From Oscillospiraceae bacterium (GTDB taxonomy: Bacteria; Bacillota; Clostridia; Oscillospirales; Ruminococcaceae), in the NCBI GenBank assembly GCA_017481565.1, contig JAFUOZ010000035.1:1-54059 (forward strand): DNA of 54,059 bases, in the 5' to 3' direction. Positions 1 through 8,377 of the stretch are shown here, piece after piece (within the stretch, counting starts at the first letter, position 1; each line of letters opens with the position of its first letter). A program made the translations under genes and the position numbers. Under the pieces are notes generated by a model. It saw only the letters and a program-made list of their open reading frames with translations. It did no database searches and was not told the origin of the DNA.

Positions 1-456
1 AAGACAGGCGCAAAGGTAATGTCGCTTCAGGATCCTGCAAAGAAAATGTCCAAATCCGATGATAACCCGAATGCCTGCATCTATATCCTCGATGAGCCTG
101 ACGTTATCATGCGCAAGTTCAAGAGAGCGGTTACCGACAGCGATATGTGCGTAAAGTACGCCGAGGGCAAGGACGGTATCAACAATCTTATGACTATCTA
201 TTCTGTAGTTACGGGCAAGTCAAACGAGGAGATCGAGCGTGAGTTCGACGGAAAGGGCTACGGCGATTTCAAGCTTGCTGTAGGTGAAGCGGTTGCAGAT
301 CATCTCGCTCCCGTAAAGACACGCTTTGACGAGCTTATGAAGAATAAGGATTATCTTAAGCAGTGCTATATGAGAGGCGACGAAATGGCTGCCAAGATCT
401 CAGGAAGAATAGTTTCCAAGGCCTACAGAAAAGCAGGCTTTGTGGATTTTAAATAA
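1..456 (+). CDS. trpS: Tryptophanyl-tRNA synthetase, C-terminal part (cut by window edge)
   Basis: The reading frame is open from the first base, so the 5' part of the gene lies outside the window. The visible 151 codons start with KTGAKVMSLQDPAKKMSKSD. This holds the class I KMSKS signature in the context typical of TrpRS (SLQDP.KKMSKSD), followed by the alpha-helical anticodon-binding C-terminal domain. The enzyme charges tRNA-Trp using ATP in the cytoplasm. The gene ends at TAA 454-456. Family and motif are seen directly, and the TrpRS assignment over TyrRS rests on the SLQDP context. A T-box for Trp lies 13 kb away, so tryptophan supply and charging are both represented here. Confidence 0.95.
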   Translation, partial: KTGAKVMSLQDPAKKMSKSDDNPNACIYILDEPDVIMRKFKRAVTDSDMCVKYAEGKDGINNLMTIYSVVTGKSNEEIEREFDGKGYGDFKLAVGEAVADHLAPVKTRFDELMKNKDYLKQCYMRGDEMAAKISGRIVSKAYRKAGFVDFK

Positions 457-462
457 TACAGT

Positions 463-500
463 TTGTATAACGCTTTGTATAATAATACAATTCGTTATAC
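463..500 (+). promoter_or_regulatory. Promoter of rsmE inside a palindrome
   Basis: TTGTAT at 463-468, a 17-nt spacer and TACAAT at 486-491 form a plausible sigma-A promoter. Bases 465-500 are also a nested inverted repeat (GTATAACG at 465-472 against CGTTATAC at 493-500, with inner TTGTAT/ATACAA). The palindrome could be an operator, or the trpS terminator hairpin, but no U-tract follows it. Confidence 0.45.
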
Positions 501-512
501 CAGAGGTGAAAT

Positions 513-1241
513 ATGCCCAGATTTTTTGCGGAAGAAAATAATATTTCAGAAAATTCCATCCATATAACAGGCTCAGACGCACGGCATATATCCTATTCGC
601 TGCGCATGAAAAAAGGCGAAAGGATAACCTTCTGCCGTGAGGGTACGGAATATCTTTGTACTATAACCGATATTACCGAAACCGATGTATATTGTCATAT
701 AGATGAAACGCTCCCCTCCGATTGTGAGCCTGATGTAAGACTTACTATATATCAGGCACTTCCCAAGTCGGATAAAATGGAGCTTATCATACAAAAGACA
801 GTTGAGCTGGGAGCATTCAGGATAGTACCTTTTATATCAAAAAGATGCGTTTCCCGTCCCGATGACAAATCGGCGGCGAAAAAGCAGCTCAGATGGCAGA
901 GAATAGCCGAGGAAGCCGCAAAGCAGTCAGGCAGAGGTATCATACCCCGGGTATCACCGATACTTTCCTTTGAGGATATGCTAAAAGAGCTGGAGCAGAA
1001 TAAAAAAAAGCTTATCTGCTATGAAAACGGCGGAATTTCTCTTACCGAAGCGGATATATCGGATAAATGCTCAGATATTGCGGTAGTTATCGGCGCTGAG
1101 GGCGGCTTTGAAAGAGCTGAGGTGGACAAAGCCTCTGAAAAGGGTGCTGTTCCCATATGGCTGGGAAAGCGTATTCTCCGCTGTGAGACCTGTCCAATAG
1201 CGGTAACCTCGGTAATTATGAGCATGACAGGCAATTTCTGA
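513..1241 (+). CDS. rsmE: 16S rRNA (uracil-1498-N3)-methyltransferase RsmE
   Basis: The 242-aa product has the usual RsmE length. It has an N-terminal PUA-like domain (MPRFFAEENN start, residues about 1-70) and a C-terminal SPOUT methyltransferase domain with the knotted SAM site: VIGAEGGF near residue 192 and LGKRILRCET near residue 217. It methylates N3 of U1498 in 16S rRNA within the assembled 30S subunit. ATG 513 is chosen because AGAGGTG lies 6-8 nt upstream. It is followed after 23 nt by the GNAT gene with its own strong ribosome binding site, so the three genes rsmE, GNAT and the membrane gene probably share a transcript. Confidence 0.93.
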   Translation: MPRFFAEENNISENSIHITGSDARHISYSLRMKKGERITFCREGTEYLCTITDITETDVYCHIDETLPSDCEPDVRLTIYQALPKSDKMELIIQKTVELGAFRIVPFISKRCVSRPDDKSAAKKQLRWQRIAEEAAKQSGRGIIPRVSPILSFEDMLKELEQNKKKLICYENGGISLTEADISDKCSDIAVVIGAEGGFERAEVDKASEKGAVPIWLGKRILRCETCPIAVTSVIMSMTGNF

Positions 1242-1264
1242 TTTTTCAAAAGGGGGAGGATATA

Positions 1265-2023
1265 ATGCGGCGCAGGAATTTTTTAAACGATGCGGCTGAA
1301 CAGCTGGCTGTTGATTACCGCTGTACTCTCCATGATTTTTTCCGAAGTGAAAACAAGGTCACTGTATCGGAGTATGTACAGGGACAGCGGAGGATAACCG
1401 AAGCACCTGTATATTTCCGTGGGGTGACTATGGGGCGGAATGCGGTGATGACTGTACACCCTTGTCTCTTTGACTTTGCGGACAGCATTGCAGACAGTGA
1501 CGGGCTCCGTCTTTTTGACGGGAAGGGTCTTGCGGCGATAAATAATGAGCTTTATCGGCACGGTCATTATATCGGTATGATAGGACAGTGCTATATTCCT
1601 TCTGCAGATTTTGCCCCTTTGGATATGTGCGGCTGGCATATAGAAATTTTCGATGAGGAACAGATAAAAAGGCAGCTGTATCCCTATTACAGCGGCTATG
1701 AAAATGCCCTTCTGTATCACAGCGGAGTACGAAAGGACGTTCTTGCCGCCTGTGCCATAAGCGGAAGCACCGTTCTGGGAATGGCGGGAGCAAGCAACGA
1801 CAGCGACCGTTTTCATCAGATAGGTGTAGATGTTCTTCCCGAATTCAGAGGAAAAGGGCTGGGTCCCGTACTTGTATCTGTTCTTGCAAACGAGCTGCTT
1901 TCAATGGGAAAGATACCCTATTACGAAACATGGCCCGGGAATATATCCTCACACAGAACGGCTGTAAAAAGCGGCTTTGTATCTGCATGGACAGAAATAT
2001 TTTCAATGGAGCTTCCTAAATGA
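1265..2023 (+). CDS. GNAT-family N-acetyltransferase with extra N-terminal domain
   Basis: 252 aa. The C-terminal third (about residues 160-250) carries the GNAT acetyl-CoA site: VLPEFRGKGLGPVLVSVL is the R/Q-x-x-G-x-G/A motif A, followed by the HRTAVKSGF segment. The first 150 residues form a poorly conserved N-terminal domain with no family I can name. The start ATG 1265 follows an excellent GGGGGAGG ribosome binding site. The stop TGA overlaps the ATG of the next gene (ATGA, 2020-2023), so the two are translationally coupled. The substrate is unknown. The reading as an acetyltransferase is from the motif only. Confidence 0.8.
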   Translation: MRRRNFLNDAAEQLAVDYRCTLHDFFRSENKVTVSEYVQGQRRITEAPVYFRGVTMGRNAVMTVHPCLFDFADSIADSDGLRLFDGKGLAAINNELYRHGHYIGMIGQCYIPSADFAPLDMCGWHIEIFDEEQIKRQLYPYYSGYENALLYHSGVRKDVLAACAISGSTVLGMAGASNDSDRFHQIGVDVLPEFRGKGLGPVLVSVLANELLSMGKIPYYETWPGNISSHRTAVKSGFVSAWTEIFSMELPK

Positions 2024-2409
2024 CGGTTATTATTTTACTTATACCATTGCTGCTTGTTACGGCGGTAACGGCTTTTCATGCACAGGTACTTCTTTTCCGT
2101 GACTATGCATCCATAGTATCGGCTTCTCCCGTTTATGAAGCCTATGTACTCAAATACGAAAACGGCGAAGCGGTCATGCAGTTTCGCATTGAAGAGGAAA
2201 AAAAGACTGTAATACAAAAATGCGCCGTATGCAGAGAATATAAAAGAGGAGATTATATCAGGGTATATTTCTCCGAGGACGGCACAGAGGTAAGGGCTGT
2301 TACCGAATCGGACAGTCCTTATGAGCATTATTTCCGCATTGCAGGTGTTATTTCACTGGCGGCGTTCGTATCGGCAGTGATGATATTTGCTGTTGCCTTG
2401 GCTATGTGA
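2020..2409 (+). CDS. Small membrane protein, function unknown
   Basis: 129 aa with one hydrophobic segment at the N-terminus (about residues 2-22), a charged soluble middle (about 30-100) and a second membrane segment at the C-terminus (about 105-128). The middle part would face one side of the membrane. The start overlaps the stop of the preceding GNAT gene by ATGA, so expression is coupled to it. A strong hairpin terminator lies 16 nt after the stop. I recognise no family. The central part looks like the beta-rich extracytoplasmic region seen in DUF3592-type proteins, but that is only an impression. Confidence 0.65.
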   Translation: MTVIILLIPLLLVTAVTAFHAQVLLFRDYASIVSASPVYEAYVLKYENGEAVMQFRIEEEKKTVIQKCAVCREYKRGDYIRVYFSEDGTEVRAVTESDSPYEHYFRIAGVISLAAFVSAVMIFAVALAM

Positions 2410-2424
2410 TGATAAAACAGAATA

Positions 2425-2470
2425 TCCCCCGTGAAGAATCGTTTGAAATACATTCTTCACGGGGGTTTTT
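2425..2470 (+). terminator. Rho-independent terminator
   Basis: CCCCCGTGAAGAAT at 2426-2439 pairs with ATTCTTCACGGGGG, followed by TTTTT. It closes the rsmE-GNAT-membrane protein unit. Confidence 0.93.
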
Positions 2471-2566
2471 GCATGGAAACACCAAATGATACATTAAGGA
2501 ATAGCTGCTTAAATTGTTCCCTAAAAAAATAGTTTATAGGTGTTGTTCACTTTTTTATTTTTGATA

Positions 2567-2595
2567 TTGTAAATAATATATAAATGTGCTATAAT
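2567..2595 (+). promoter_or_regulatory. Promoter of the Rpn-family gene
   Basis: TTGTAA at 2567-2572, 17-nt spacer, then extended TGCTATAAT with the -10 at 2590-2595. The start codon is 30 nt downstream of the -10. Confidence 0.7.
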
Positions 2596-2624
2596 ACATA
2601 TAAGAAGCAAGGGAGTGATTTTTT

Positions 2625-3458
2625 ATGGGAAGAAATGTTATTTCAGCAAAATTAGATGTTATTTTTAAGACCTTATTTACTCAGAATCAGGATCTGCTTT
2701 ATTCATTTATATCAAGTATGCTTGATATCCCACTGGAATCCATATCCGAGATAACTGTTACAAATCCTGAGCTTACACCCGAAACGATATCGGGAAAATT
2801 CAGCCGTCTGGATTTATCAATGAAGGTAGATGACAGGCTTGTAAATGTTGAGATACAGGTTAAAAGCGAAAATGATTATTGTGACAGAACTTTATTTTAC
2901 TGGGCAAAGCTTTACACATCAGAGCTTAAAAGCGGAGATGATTACAGCGAGCTGAAAAAGACTATAACTATAAACATTATCAATTTCAATATGTTTGACA
3001 GCTGTGATTATCATACTGAAATAGCAGCTGTTATAAAGGGTACAGATAAAATATTTTCCGACAAATTCGGCATACATTTCTTTGAACTGAAAAAAGTGGG
3101 AAAGAAGCCGGATCCGAAAAACAGCCGTGAGCTGTGGTTACAGTTTATCAAAGCAGACAAGGAGGAGGATTTTGAAATGATCAATCAGACGAATGTTCCT
3201 GTTATGCAGAAGGCGGTAAAAGTTATATACGATATGAGCGAGGATACCAGAATAAGAGAGCTTGCAAGAATGCGTGAAAAGGCACTTCATGATGAGGCAA
3301 CAGCCTTAAAATCAGCACGTAACGAAGGAATTGCAGAAGGTATTGAAAAGGGAAAAGCTGAGGGAAGAGCTGAAGAACGTGCCAGAATGATCGAAAGTAT
3401 GAAAATATACGGAATGTCCGAAGAGCAGATCAAAAATATATTGCATAACATGGACTGA
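2625..3458 (+). CDS. Rpn-family PD-(D/E)XK nuclease / putative transposase-like protein
   Basis: 277 aa, the usual length of the Rpn/PDDEXK_2 family. The N-terminal 220 residues hold the nuclease fold: RLDLSMKVDDRLVNVEIQVK contains the acidic and E-x-Q/K residues of the PD-(D/E)XK active site, followed by the conserved RTLFYWAKLYTSELKSGDDY segment. The C-terminus (about 225-277) is a charged helix with repeated EG-A/I-x-E-G-x-x-K/R elements that often varies between paralogues. Family members promote recombination and behave as mobile or defence-associated single genes. It stands alone with its own promoter; GGGAGTG precedes ATG 2625. No terminator is evident downstream. No IS ends are seen around it. 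Confidence 0.85.
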   Translation: MGRNVISAKLDVIFKTLFTQNQDLLYSFISSMLDIPLESISEITVTNPELTPETISGKFSRLDLSMKVDDRLVNVEIQVKSENDYCDRTLFYWAKLYTSELKSGDDYSELKKTITINIINFNMFDSCDYHTEIAAVIKGTDKIFSDKFGIHFFELKKVGKKPDPKNSRELWLQFIKADKEEDFEMINQTNVPVMQKAVKVIYDMSEDTRIRELARMREKALHDEATALKSARNEGIAEGIEKGKAEGRAEERARMIESMKIYGMSEEQIKNILHNMD

Positions 3459-3524
3459 AAAATCATGGAACAGCCGATATTTTCCAATACATCATAATAT
3501 AAACAGAAATTAATACAATGTACA

Positions 3525-3553
3525 TTGACAATAATTTAACGTGATGATATAAT
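3525..3553 (+). promoter_or_regulatory. Consensus promoter of the SGNH hydrolase gene
   Basis: Perfect TTGACA (3525-3530), 17-nt spacer and TATAAT (3548-3553), preceded by TG at 3545-3546 (extended -10). Confidence 0.9.
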
Positions 3554-3596
3554 TTGAAAGAAAACAACATCATCATATAATAACGGAGGTCATCGT

Positions 3597-4751
3597 ATGA
3601 CAGGTTCGGAAAAATGGGTCTGTGCATGGGGAAATGCAATTTCTATTGCGGACAGACGTCCTGAGAATTATTCAAAGAATCTTACTTTAAGATATCCTGT
3701 GAGCATTCCCTTTGCAGGAAGTAAGATACGTATACATTTCGACAACTTCTGCGGTTCGGAGGATATCACCATAAACCGTGTATGCGCTGCTGCAAGTGCA
3801 GGCGGAGATACCGTTCATGCAGATACGGAAGCGGCTGTTACCTTCGGCGGAAAGGAATATGTGACTATCCCTCCCGGAACTGATGTATGCAGCGATGAAA
3901 TAGCTTTCGATGTTTTTGAGGGACAGGATATCACTATCTCCTTCTATCTTAAGGACTTTACCGAAATGCGTTCGGGAGTTGTTATCACAGGTCCTCTTTC
4001 AAGAGGCTTTTACGCTGTGGGCGACTGTACCTCAATGGAGGAGCTTCCCATAGATCTTTCCAGATATACAAACACCTACTATTTCCTTTCGGGAATAGAT
4101 GTTCTTACCGACAGCAGCAACCGCGCACTTATCTGTTTCGGTGACTCTATCACCGCTCAGGCATGGCCCGATTATCTGCAGATACGTACCGTTGCGGAAG
4201 GATATAAAAACACCTCTATCATCAGACGTGCAGCAAGCGGAACACGTATCTTAAGGCAGTATGACAATATCACCTATGATTCCTACGGTCTTAAGGGCTC
4301 GGTTCGTTTTCCCAGAGAGATCAATGTTTCGGGAGCAGACGCTGTGCTTATCCAGCATGGTATAAATGATATTATCCACCCTGTAGGCGTAAGGGAAAAC
4401 CGTTTCCGTCCATGGAGCGATCTTCCTACAGCAGAGGAGCTTATCGAGGGTATGAGAGGATATATAAAGACCGCCCGTGAAAAAGGTCTTAAGGTATATG
4501 CAGGTACTCTTCTGCCTATTTACGGTTGGAGGACCTATGCGGATTTCCGTGATGAAATACGCTGTCAGTTCAATGACTGGATCCGTACTACCGATGAGAT
4601 AGACGGCTGTGTCGATTTCGATCTGGCGCTCCGTGATACCGAAAATCCTGCTGCATTTGCTGCCTGCTATGACAGCGGAGATCATCTGCACCCTGCTTCA
4701 AAGGGCTATGAACGCATGGCTGCCGAAGTGCCTGCAGAGCTTTTGAAATAA
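3597..4751 (+). CDS. SGNH/GDSL-family hydrolase (esterase), cytoplasmic
   Basis: 384 aa. An N-terminal beta-sandwich of about 170 residues precedes the SGNH hydrolase domain. Block I is ICFGDSITAQ (nucleophile Ser near residue 184), block III is GINDI (Asn), and DHLHPASKGY carries the catalytic Asp and His. This two-domain layout is typical of carbohydrate esterases that deacetylate plant polysaccharide fragments. No signal peptide is visible, so it probably acts on imported oligosaccharides. ACGGAGG lies 8 nt before ATG 3597. It is monocistronic, with a consensus promoter before it and a hairpin after it. Substrate is inferred from the hydrolase-rich genome, not from the sequence. Confidence 0.87.
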   Translation: MTGSEKWVCAWGNAISIADRRPENYSKNLTLRYPVSIPFAGSKIRIHFDNFCGSEDITINRVCAAASAGGDTVHADTEAAVTFGGKEYVTIPPGTDVCSDEIAFDVFEGQDITISFYLKDFTEMRSGVVITGPLSRGFYAVGDCTSMEELPIDLSRYTNTYYFLSGIDVLTDSSNRALICFGDSITAQAWPDYLQIRTVAEGYKNTSIIRRAASGTRILRQYDNITYDSYGLKGSVRFPREINVSGADAVLIQHGINDIIHPVGVRENRFRPWSDLPTAEELIEGMRGYIKTAREKGLKVYAGTLLPIYGWRTYADFRDEIRCQFNDWIRTTDEIDGCVDFDLALRDTENPAAFAACYDSGDHLHPASKGYERMAAEVPAELLK

Positions 4752-4766
4752 AAATAAAGCATAAAA

Positions 4767-4817
4767 CCTCGCAAATCGTACAGTAGCGTATTCCTATACG
4801 ATTTTGTGAGGCTTTTT
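4767..4817 (+). terminator. Rho-independent terminator
   Basis: CCTCGCAAATCGTA (4767-4780) pairs with TACGATTTTGTGAGG (4797-4811) with a small asymmetry, followed by a T-run. Confidence 0.85.
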
Positions 4818-4849
4818 GATAGAAAATATACTTTTTCAAGAAAAAACCA

Positions 4850-4878
4850 TTGACATATATTGAACATCGTGATATAAT
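4850..4878 (+). promoter_or_regulatory. Consensus promoter of the 5'-nucleotidase gene
   Basis: TTGACA at 4850-4855, 17-nt spacer, TGATATAAT with the -10 at 4873-4878. Confidence 0.9.
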
Positions 4879-4926
4879 GTATTTACAATTTGATAATAAC
4901 TCACAACGACAAAAAGGAGTTTACTT

Positions 4927-6783
4927 ATGAAGATGAAAAAATTAATTGCCGTTTCAATGTCGGCAATGGTTGCTGTTTCGGCTTGTACTGTTGCTGTTTC
5001 GGCTGAGGACGAAAGCAAGGGCATAGTTATACTGCACACAAATGACGTGCACTGCGGTATCAATGCCGATGATGAGACCTTCGGCTATGCAGAGCTTGCC
5101 GCTTACAGAGCAAAGCTTGAAAGCGAAGGCTACAAGACCCTGCTGGTTGATGCGGGAGATTATTCTCAGGGCGATGTTATCGGTACTGTAAGCAGCGGTG
5201 AATATCTTATCAATATTATGAATGAGCTGGATTATGATATTGCTGTTCCGGGAAATCATGAGTTTGATTACGGCATGGATCGTTTCAATGAACTGGCAGA
5301 GCTTTCCGAATTTGATGTTATATCATCGAATTTTGTATCTCTCGAAACAAATGAGGCTGTTCTTTCAGGTTCGGTCATCAAGGAAATAGACGGCGTAAAG
5401 ATCGCTTTTGTGGGAATTACAACACCTGCAACCGTCACAAGTTCAACTCCTAAGTATTTCCAGAATGACGAGGGAGAATATATCTACGGATTCTGCTCGG
5501 GCGGAAACGGACAGGAGCTTTATGATACCGTTCAGGCTGAAGTAGATGAAGTAAAGGAGCAGGGTGCGGATTATGTTATTGCACTCGGTCACCTTGGAAT
5601 CGGTGAGGGTACGGAATGGACATCCGATCTTGTTATTGCAAATACTACAGGGATCGATATGTTCATTGACGGACATTCTCACAGCATTATCGAGGGTGAA
5701 AGCTACCCCGATAAGAATAATGAAGCTGTGATACTTTCCTCCACAGGAACAAAGCTCAGCACCTTCGGAGCAATCACCGTTGATGCAGACGGTCTTTTCG
5801 CTGAGCTTATATCCAAGGATGAATATACATACACCGAAAGCGAGGGTTCTTCCGAAACAGAAGCCTATACAAAAACCGCTGAAATGATCGCAGGAATTGA
5901 GGCTCAGTATGAGGAATCGGTAAATCAGGTGGTTGGAAGAAGTGATGTAACTCTTATAGCTACAGAACCTCAGAATCCCGATGTAAGACTTGTCCGTACA
6001 CAGGAGACCAATCTGGGAGATTACTGTGCAGACGCATACAGAGCTGTTACGGGAGCTGATATCGGTATCTCCAACGGCGGCGGTATAAGAGCAAATATCA
6101 GCGAGGGCCAGCTTACTTACGGAATGTTCATTTCCGTTCACCCCTACTGCAACGAAATATGCATGACCGAAGCAACAGGACAGGATATCCTTGATGCGCT
6201 TGAGCTCGGCGTAATGGAATATCCCGATGCATCAGGCGGATTTTTACAGGTATCGGGTCTTTCCTATGAGATACACAGCTATATCCCATCTTCTGTAAAG
6301 CTTGACGAAAATGAAGCGTTTGTAGGTGTTGAGGGTGAATATCGTGTAAAGAATGTTCTTGTAAACGGTGAGCCTCTTGAGCTTGACAGAACATACACTC
6401 TTGCAACAAACAATTATATCATCAAGAACGGCGGAGACGGCTATAATATGTTTATGGACAATACTCTCCTTCTTGACAGCATTTGTCTTGACAATGCCGC
6501 TCTTATCACTTACATGAACGATCATCTGGGCGGTGTTATCGGTGAAGAATATGCAGAGCCTCAGGGCAGGATCACGATTGTCACAGAGGCTGTTTCAGCT
6601 GAAAATGCTGAAGAGAGTGCAGAAGAGGAAGTCTCCGAGGAGACCGAAGAAGCTGTTATCTCCGCACCTGTTTCCGATTCGACCGAAAATATCCCTGTAA
6701 CAGGAAATACAGGCGTATCGGTTGTTATCGGTATTATGGCAATTTCGGGAGCAGCACTTATCACATCACGCAGAAGAAAGTAA
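4927..6783 (+). CDS. Secreted, wall-anchored 5'-nucleotidase / UshA-family phosphoesterase
   Basis: 618 aa. A signal peptide (about 1-26) is followed by a calcineurin-like metallophosphatase domain with the metal ligands in HTNDVH, DAGDYSQGD, GNHEFDYG, GHLG and DGHSH. Next comes a 5'-nucleotidase C-terminal domain (about 335-540; NLGDYCADAYR, NGGGIRANI, NGGDGYNMF), which binds the nucleotide base. An acidic Glu-rich linker then leads to IPVTG, a hydrophobic helix and RRRK. That tail is a sortase-type wall anchor, a variant of LPxTG. It likely strips phosphate from extracellular nucleotides for nucleoside and phosphate scavenging. AAGGAG lies about 9 nt before ATG 4927; a second in-frame ATG at 4933 is less well placed. 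The wall-anchor reading needs a class of sortase accepting IPxTG. Confidence 0.92.
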   Translation: MKMKKLIAVSMSAMVAVSACTVAVSAEDESKGIVILHTNDVHCGINADDETFGYAELAAYRAKLESEGYKTLLVDAGDYSQGDVIGTVSSGEYLINIMNELDYDIAVPGNHEFDYGMDRFNELAELSEFDVISSNFVSLETNEAVLSGSVIKEIDGVKIAFVGITTPATVTSSTPKYFQNDEGEYIYGFCSGGNGQELYDTVQAEVDEVKEQGADYVIALGHLGIGEGTEWTSDLVIANTTGIDMFIDGHSHSIIEGESYPDKNNEAVILSSTGTKLSTFGAITVDADGLFAELISKDEYTYTESEGSSETEAYTKTAEMIAGIEAQYEESVNQVVGRSDVTLIATEPQNPDVRLVRTQETNLGDYCADAYRAVTGADIGISNGGGIRANISEGQLTYGMFISVHPYCNEICMTEATGQDILDALELGVMEYPDASGGFLQVSGLSYEIHSYIPSSVKLDENEAFVGVEGEYRVKNVLVNGEPLELDRTYTLATNNYIIKNGGDGYNMFMDNTLLLDSICLDNAALITYMNDHLGGVIGEEYAEPQGRITIVTEAVSAENAEESAEEEVSEETEEAVISAPVSDSTENIPVTGNTGVSVVIGIMAISGAALITSRRRK

Positions 6784-6788
6784 TAAAA

Positions 6789-6832
6789 TACCGTATCATC
6801 AGAGAAAAATCCGATGATACGGCATTTTTTAT
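6789..6832. terminator. Bidirectional terminator between convergent genes
   Basis: CCGTATCATC (6791-6800) pairs with GATGATACGG (6813-6822). T-rich tracts follow on both strands, so it ends the nucleotidase gene (+) and the S41 gene (-), whose stop is at 6829. Confidence 0.88.
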
Positions 6833-8307
6833 TTTATGGTCTCATAGAAAACGTCAATGGCATTTTCGCTGTCACACGGGATATGGGGCTCAACAAGAAA
6901 TTCATCTGTTGACTGATCTATGCGGAAAAATCTCTTGGTGGATATCTGCATATAAAGCTGTGAATCAGGCAGCTTGAACATTGCTATCTCACCATATCCG
7001 TTAGGATCGTTTCCCGGAGCCTCTCCTATAATGCTGCCCAGTCCGTTATCCTTTATATACTGAGGAAAAAGCATTGCGGAGCTGAAGGAATTTGCCGAGG
7101 TCAGTATATACACATCTCCCGTAAAGGTCAGGTCTGTGTATTTATCGTTTTCCATTTCATTGTATGTAAAGGGTATCATAAAGCAGCCCCAGCGCCATTT
7201 CAATGTGCCTGTGTTATATTTATCAACATCAAGATATCTGATAAATTCATCTGCCACAAGAGAGCTTCCACCGCCGTTTGAACGAAGGTCAACGGCAACA
7301 TTTTTTATGCCCTTTTCCTTTACTTCGGTGAACATTTCCTTTAAGCATGATATATATTCATCGTTATAGCTGCATGACTCAAGCGTCAGTATGGCTGCGC
7401 TGTTTTCTTCATCAACGGTATAATACACAAAGGGTGTATCAGCTGTTTCTGTGTCTGAAAGAGAATTATATTTGTAATATTCCTCATAGGTGATGAAATC
7501 ATCGGTATAGCAGGTGATATCCTCGGTCGTACCGTCAGGCAGTTCATAGGTATAGGTAACTCCCTTTTCCGCAAAAAAGCCAAGATAGGTAAGTCCTTCA
7601 AGGGTGGAGATACTGCTCTTTATCCGTGATATCTGCCAGCTTTCAGCTTCATAGCTGTAAAGCTCCGCTGTCTGTTTTACAAGCTCTTCAATGGTAATAC
7701 CGTTTATCGCTTTTATTTTTCCGTTTCTCTGTTCATAGCTGTAAATATGCTTCATATAATGAGGGTCGTTTATATTCATCTGTACGTATGAATGACCGTC
7801 TCGCAAGGCGGCAAAAATATATTCGATATCCTGTGAAAGCTCGCATACGGATATTGTTTCCGCAGCTGATATTTTTTTCGATATTTCATCATATCGGGAC
7901 TGTACCTTTTCGGGTACTTCACTGTAAAAAGCAGGGTGCAGCTTTTTAAGATAATACATTGCATAGTCAAGATCGGATATTGCTTCCTTCTTTGAAAGCA
8001 CTGCATAGGGTGAATGGGAATAATAATCCGGGTCAGTTCTGAAATTAAGGCTGTTATAATAGGGATTGCAGTAGGTCCCGAAAAGAGAGATTGATAATAT
8101 CACAAATGCCATAATAATAAGCCGCACTCTGTCAAAAGTCTTTTCAGCGTATTTTATCATACAGAAAATAAATGACAGGGCATATATCGTCAATATAAGC
8201 GGTGTTACAAATCGGGGCAGTGTTACGAAAAACATACTGAGCGGTATTGTAAGCATAATGATGATACCAAGTATTATATGAAAAATAAAGTATTTTTTTC
8301 TGAGCAT
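6829..8307 (-). CDS. Membrane-anchored S41-family peptidase-like protein
   Basis: 492 aa from the preferred start. Three hydrophobic segments occupy about residues 8-100, followed by an extracytoplasmic domain. The C-terminal half resembles tricorn/C-terminal-processing S41 peptidases: VAVDLRSNGGGSS and LTSANSFSSAM supply the substrate-groove and catalytic serine segments, and GEAPGNDPNGYGE follows. I see no separate PDZ domain. The start is placed at ATG 8307 because AAAGGA lies 8 nt before it and because the upstream terminator hairpin overlaps the alternative start at 8334. The protein probably cleaves secreted peptides at the outer membrane face. A catalytic Lys cannot be assigned with confidence. 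Confidence 0.8.
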   Translation of the reverse strand: MLRKKYFIFHIILGIIIMLTIPLSMFFVTLPRFVTPLILTIYALSFIFCMIKYAEKTFDRVRLIIMAFVILSISLFGTYCNPYYNSLNFRTDPDYYSHSPYAVLSKKEAISDLDYAMYYLKKLHPAFYSEVPEKVQSRYDEISKKISAAETISVCELSQDIEYIFAALRDGHSYVQMNINDPHYMKHIYSYEQRNGKIKAINGITIEELVKQTAELYSYEAESWQISRIKSSISTLEGLTYLGFFAEKGVTYTYELPDGTTEDITCYTDDFITYEEYYKYNSLSDTETADTPFVYYTVDEENSAAILTLESCSYNDEYISCLKEMFTEVKEKGIKNVAVDLRSNGGGSSLVADEFIRYLDVDKYNTGTLKWRWGCFMIPFTYNEMENDKYTDLTFTGDVYILTSANSFSSAMLFPQYIKDNGLGSIIGEAPGNDPNGYGEIAMFKLPDSQLYMQISTKRFFRIDQSTDEFLVEPHIPCDSENAIDVFYETIK

Positions 8308-8334
8308 AAGAATGTCCTTTCTATAGTTGTGCAT

Positions 8335-8371
8335 AAAAACGCCGTATTCCTGTTTTCAAGAAATACGGTGT
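8335..8371 (-). terminator. Terminator of the upstream membrane-protein gene
   Basis: On the minus strand CCGTATTTC pairs with GAATACGGC and is followed by a T-run (A-run at 8335-8339 on the given strand). Confidence 0.7.
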
Positions 8372-8377
8372 ATGCTG

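Noticed and set aside
1283..1816. 177-codon antisense frame within the GNAT gene
   Set aside because: Shadow of a well-supported gene with a strong ribosome binding site; composition is not protein-like.
2625..3458. Complete insertion sequence
   Set aside because: The Rpn-family protein has no flanking inverted repeats or target duplication that I can see.
5443..6141. 232-codon antisense frame within the 5'-nucleotidase gene
   Set aside because: Shadow frame caused by codon bias of a conserved gene; no start signals.
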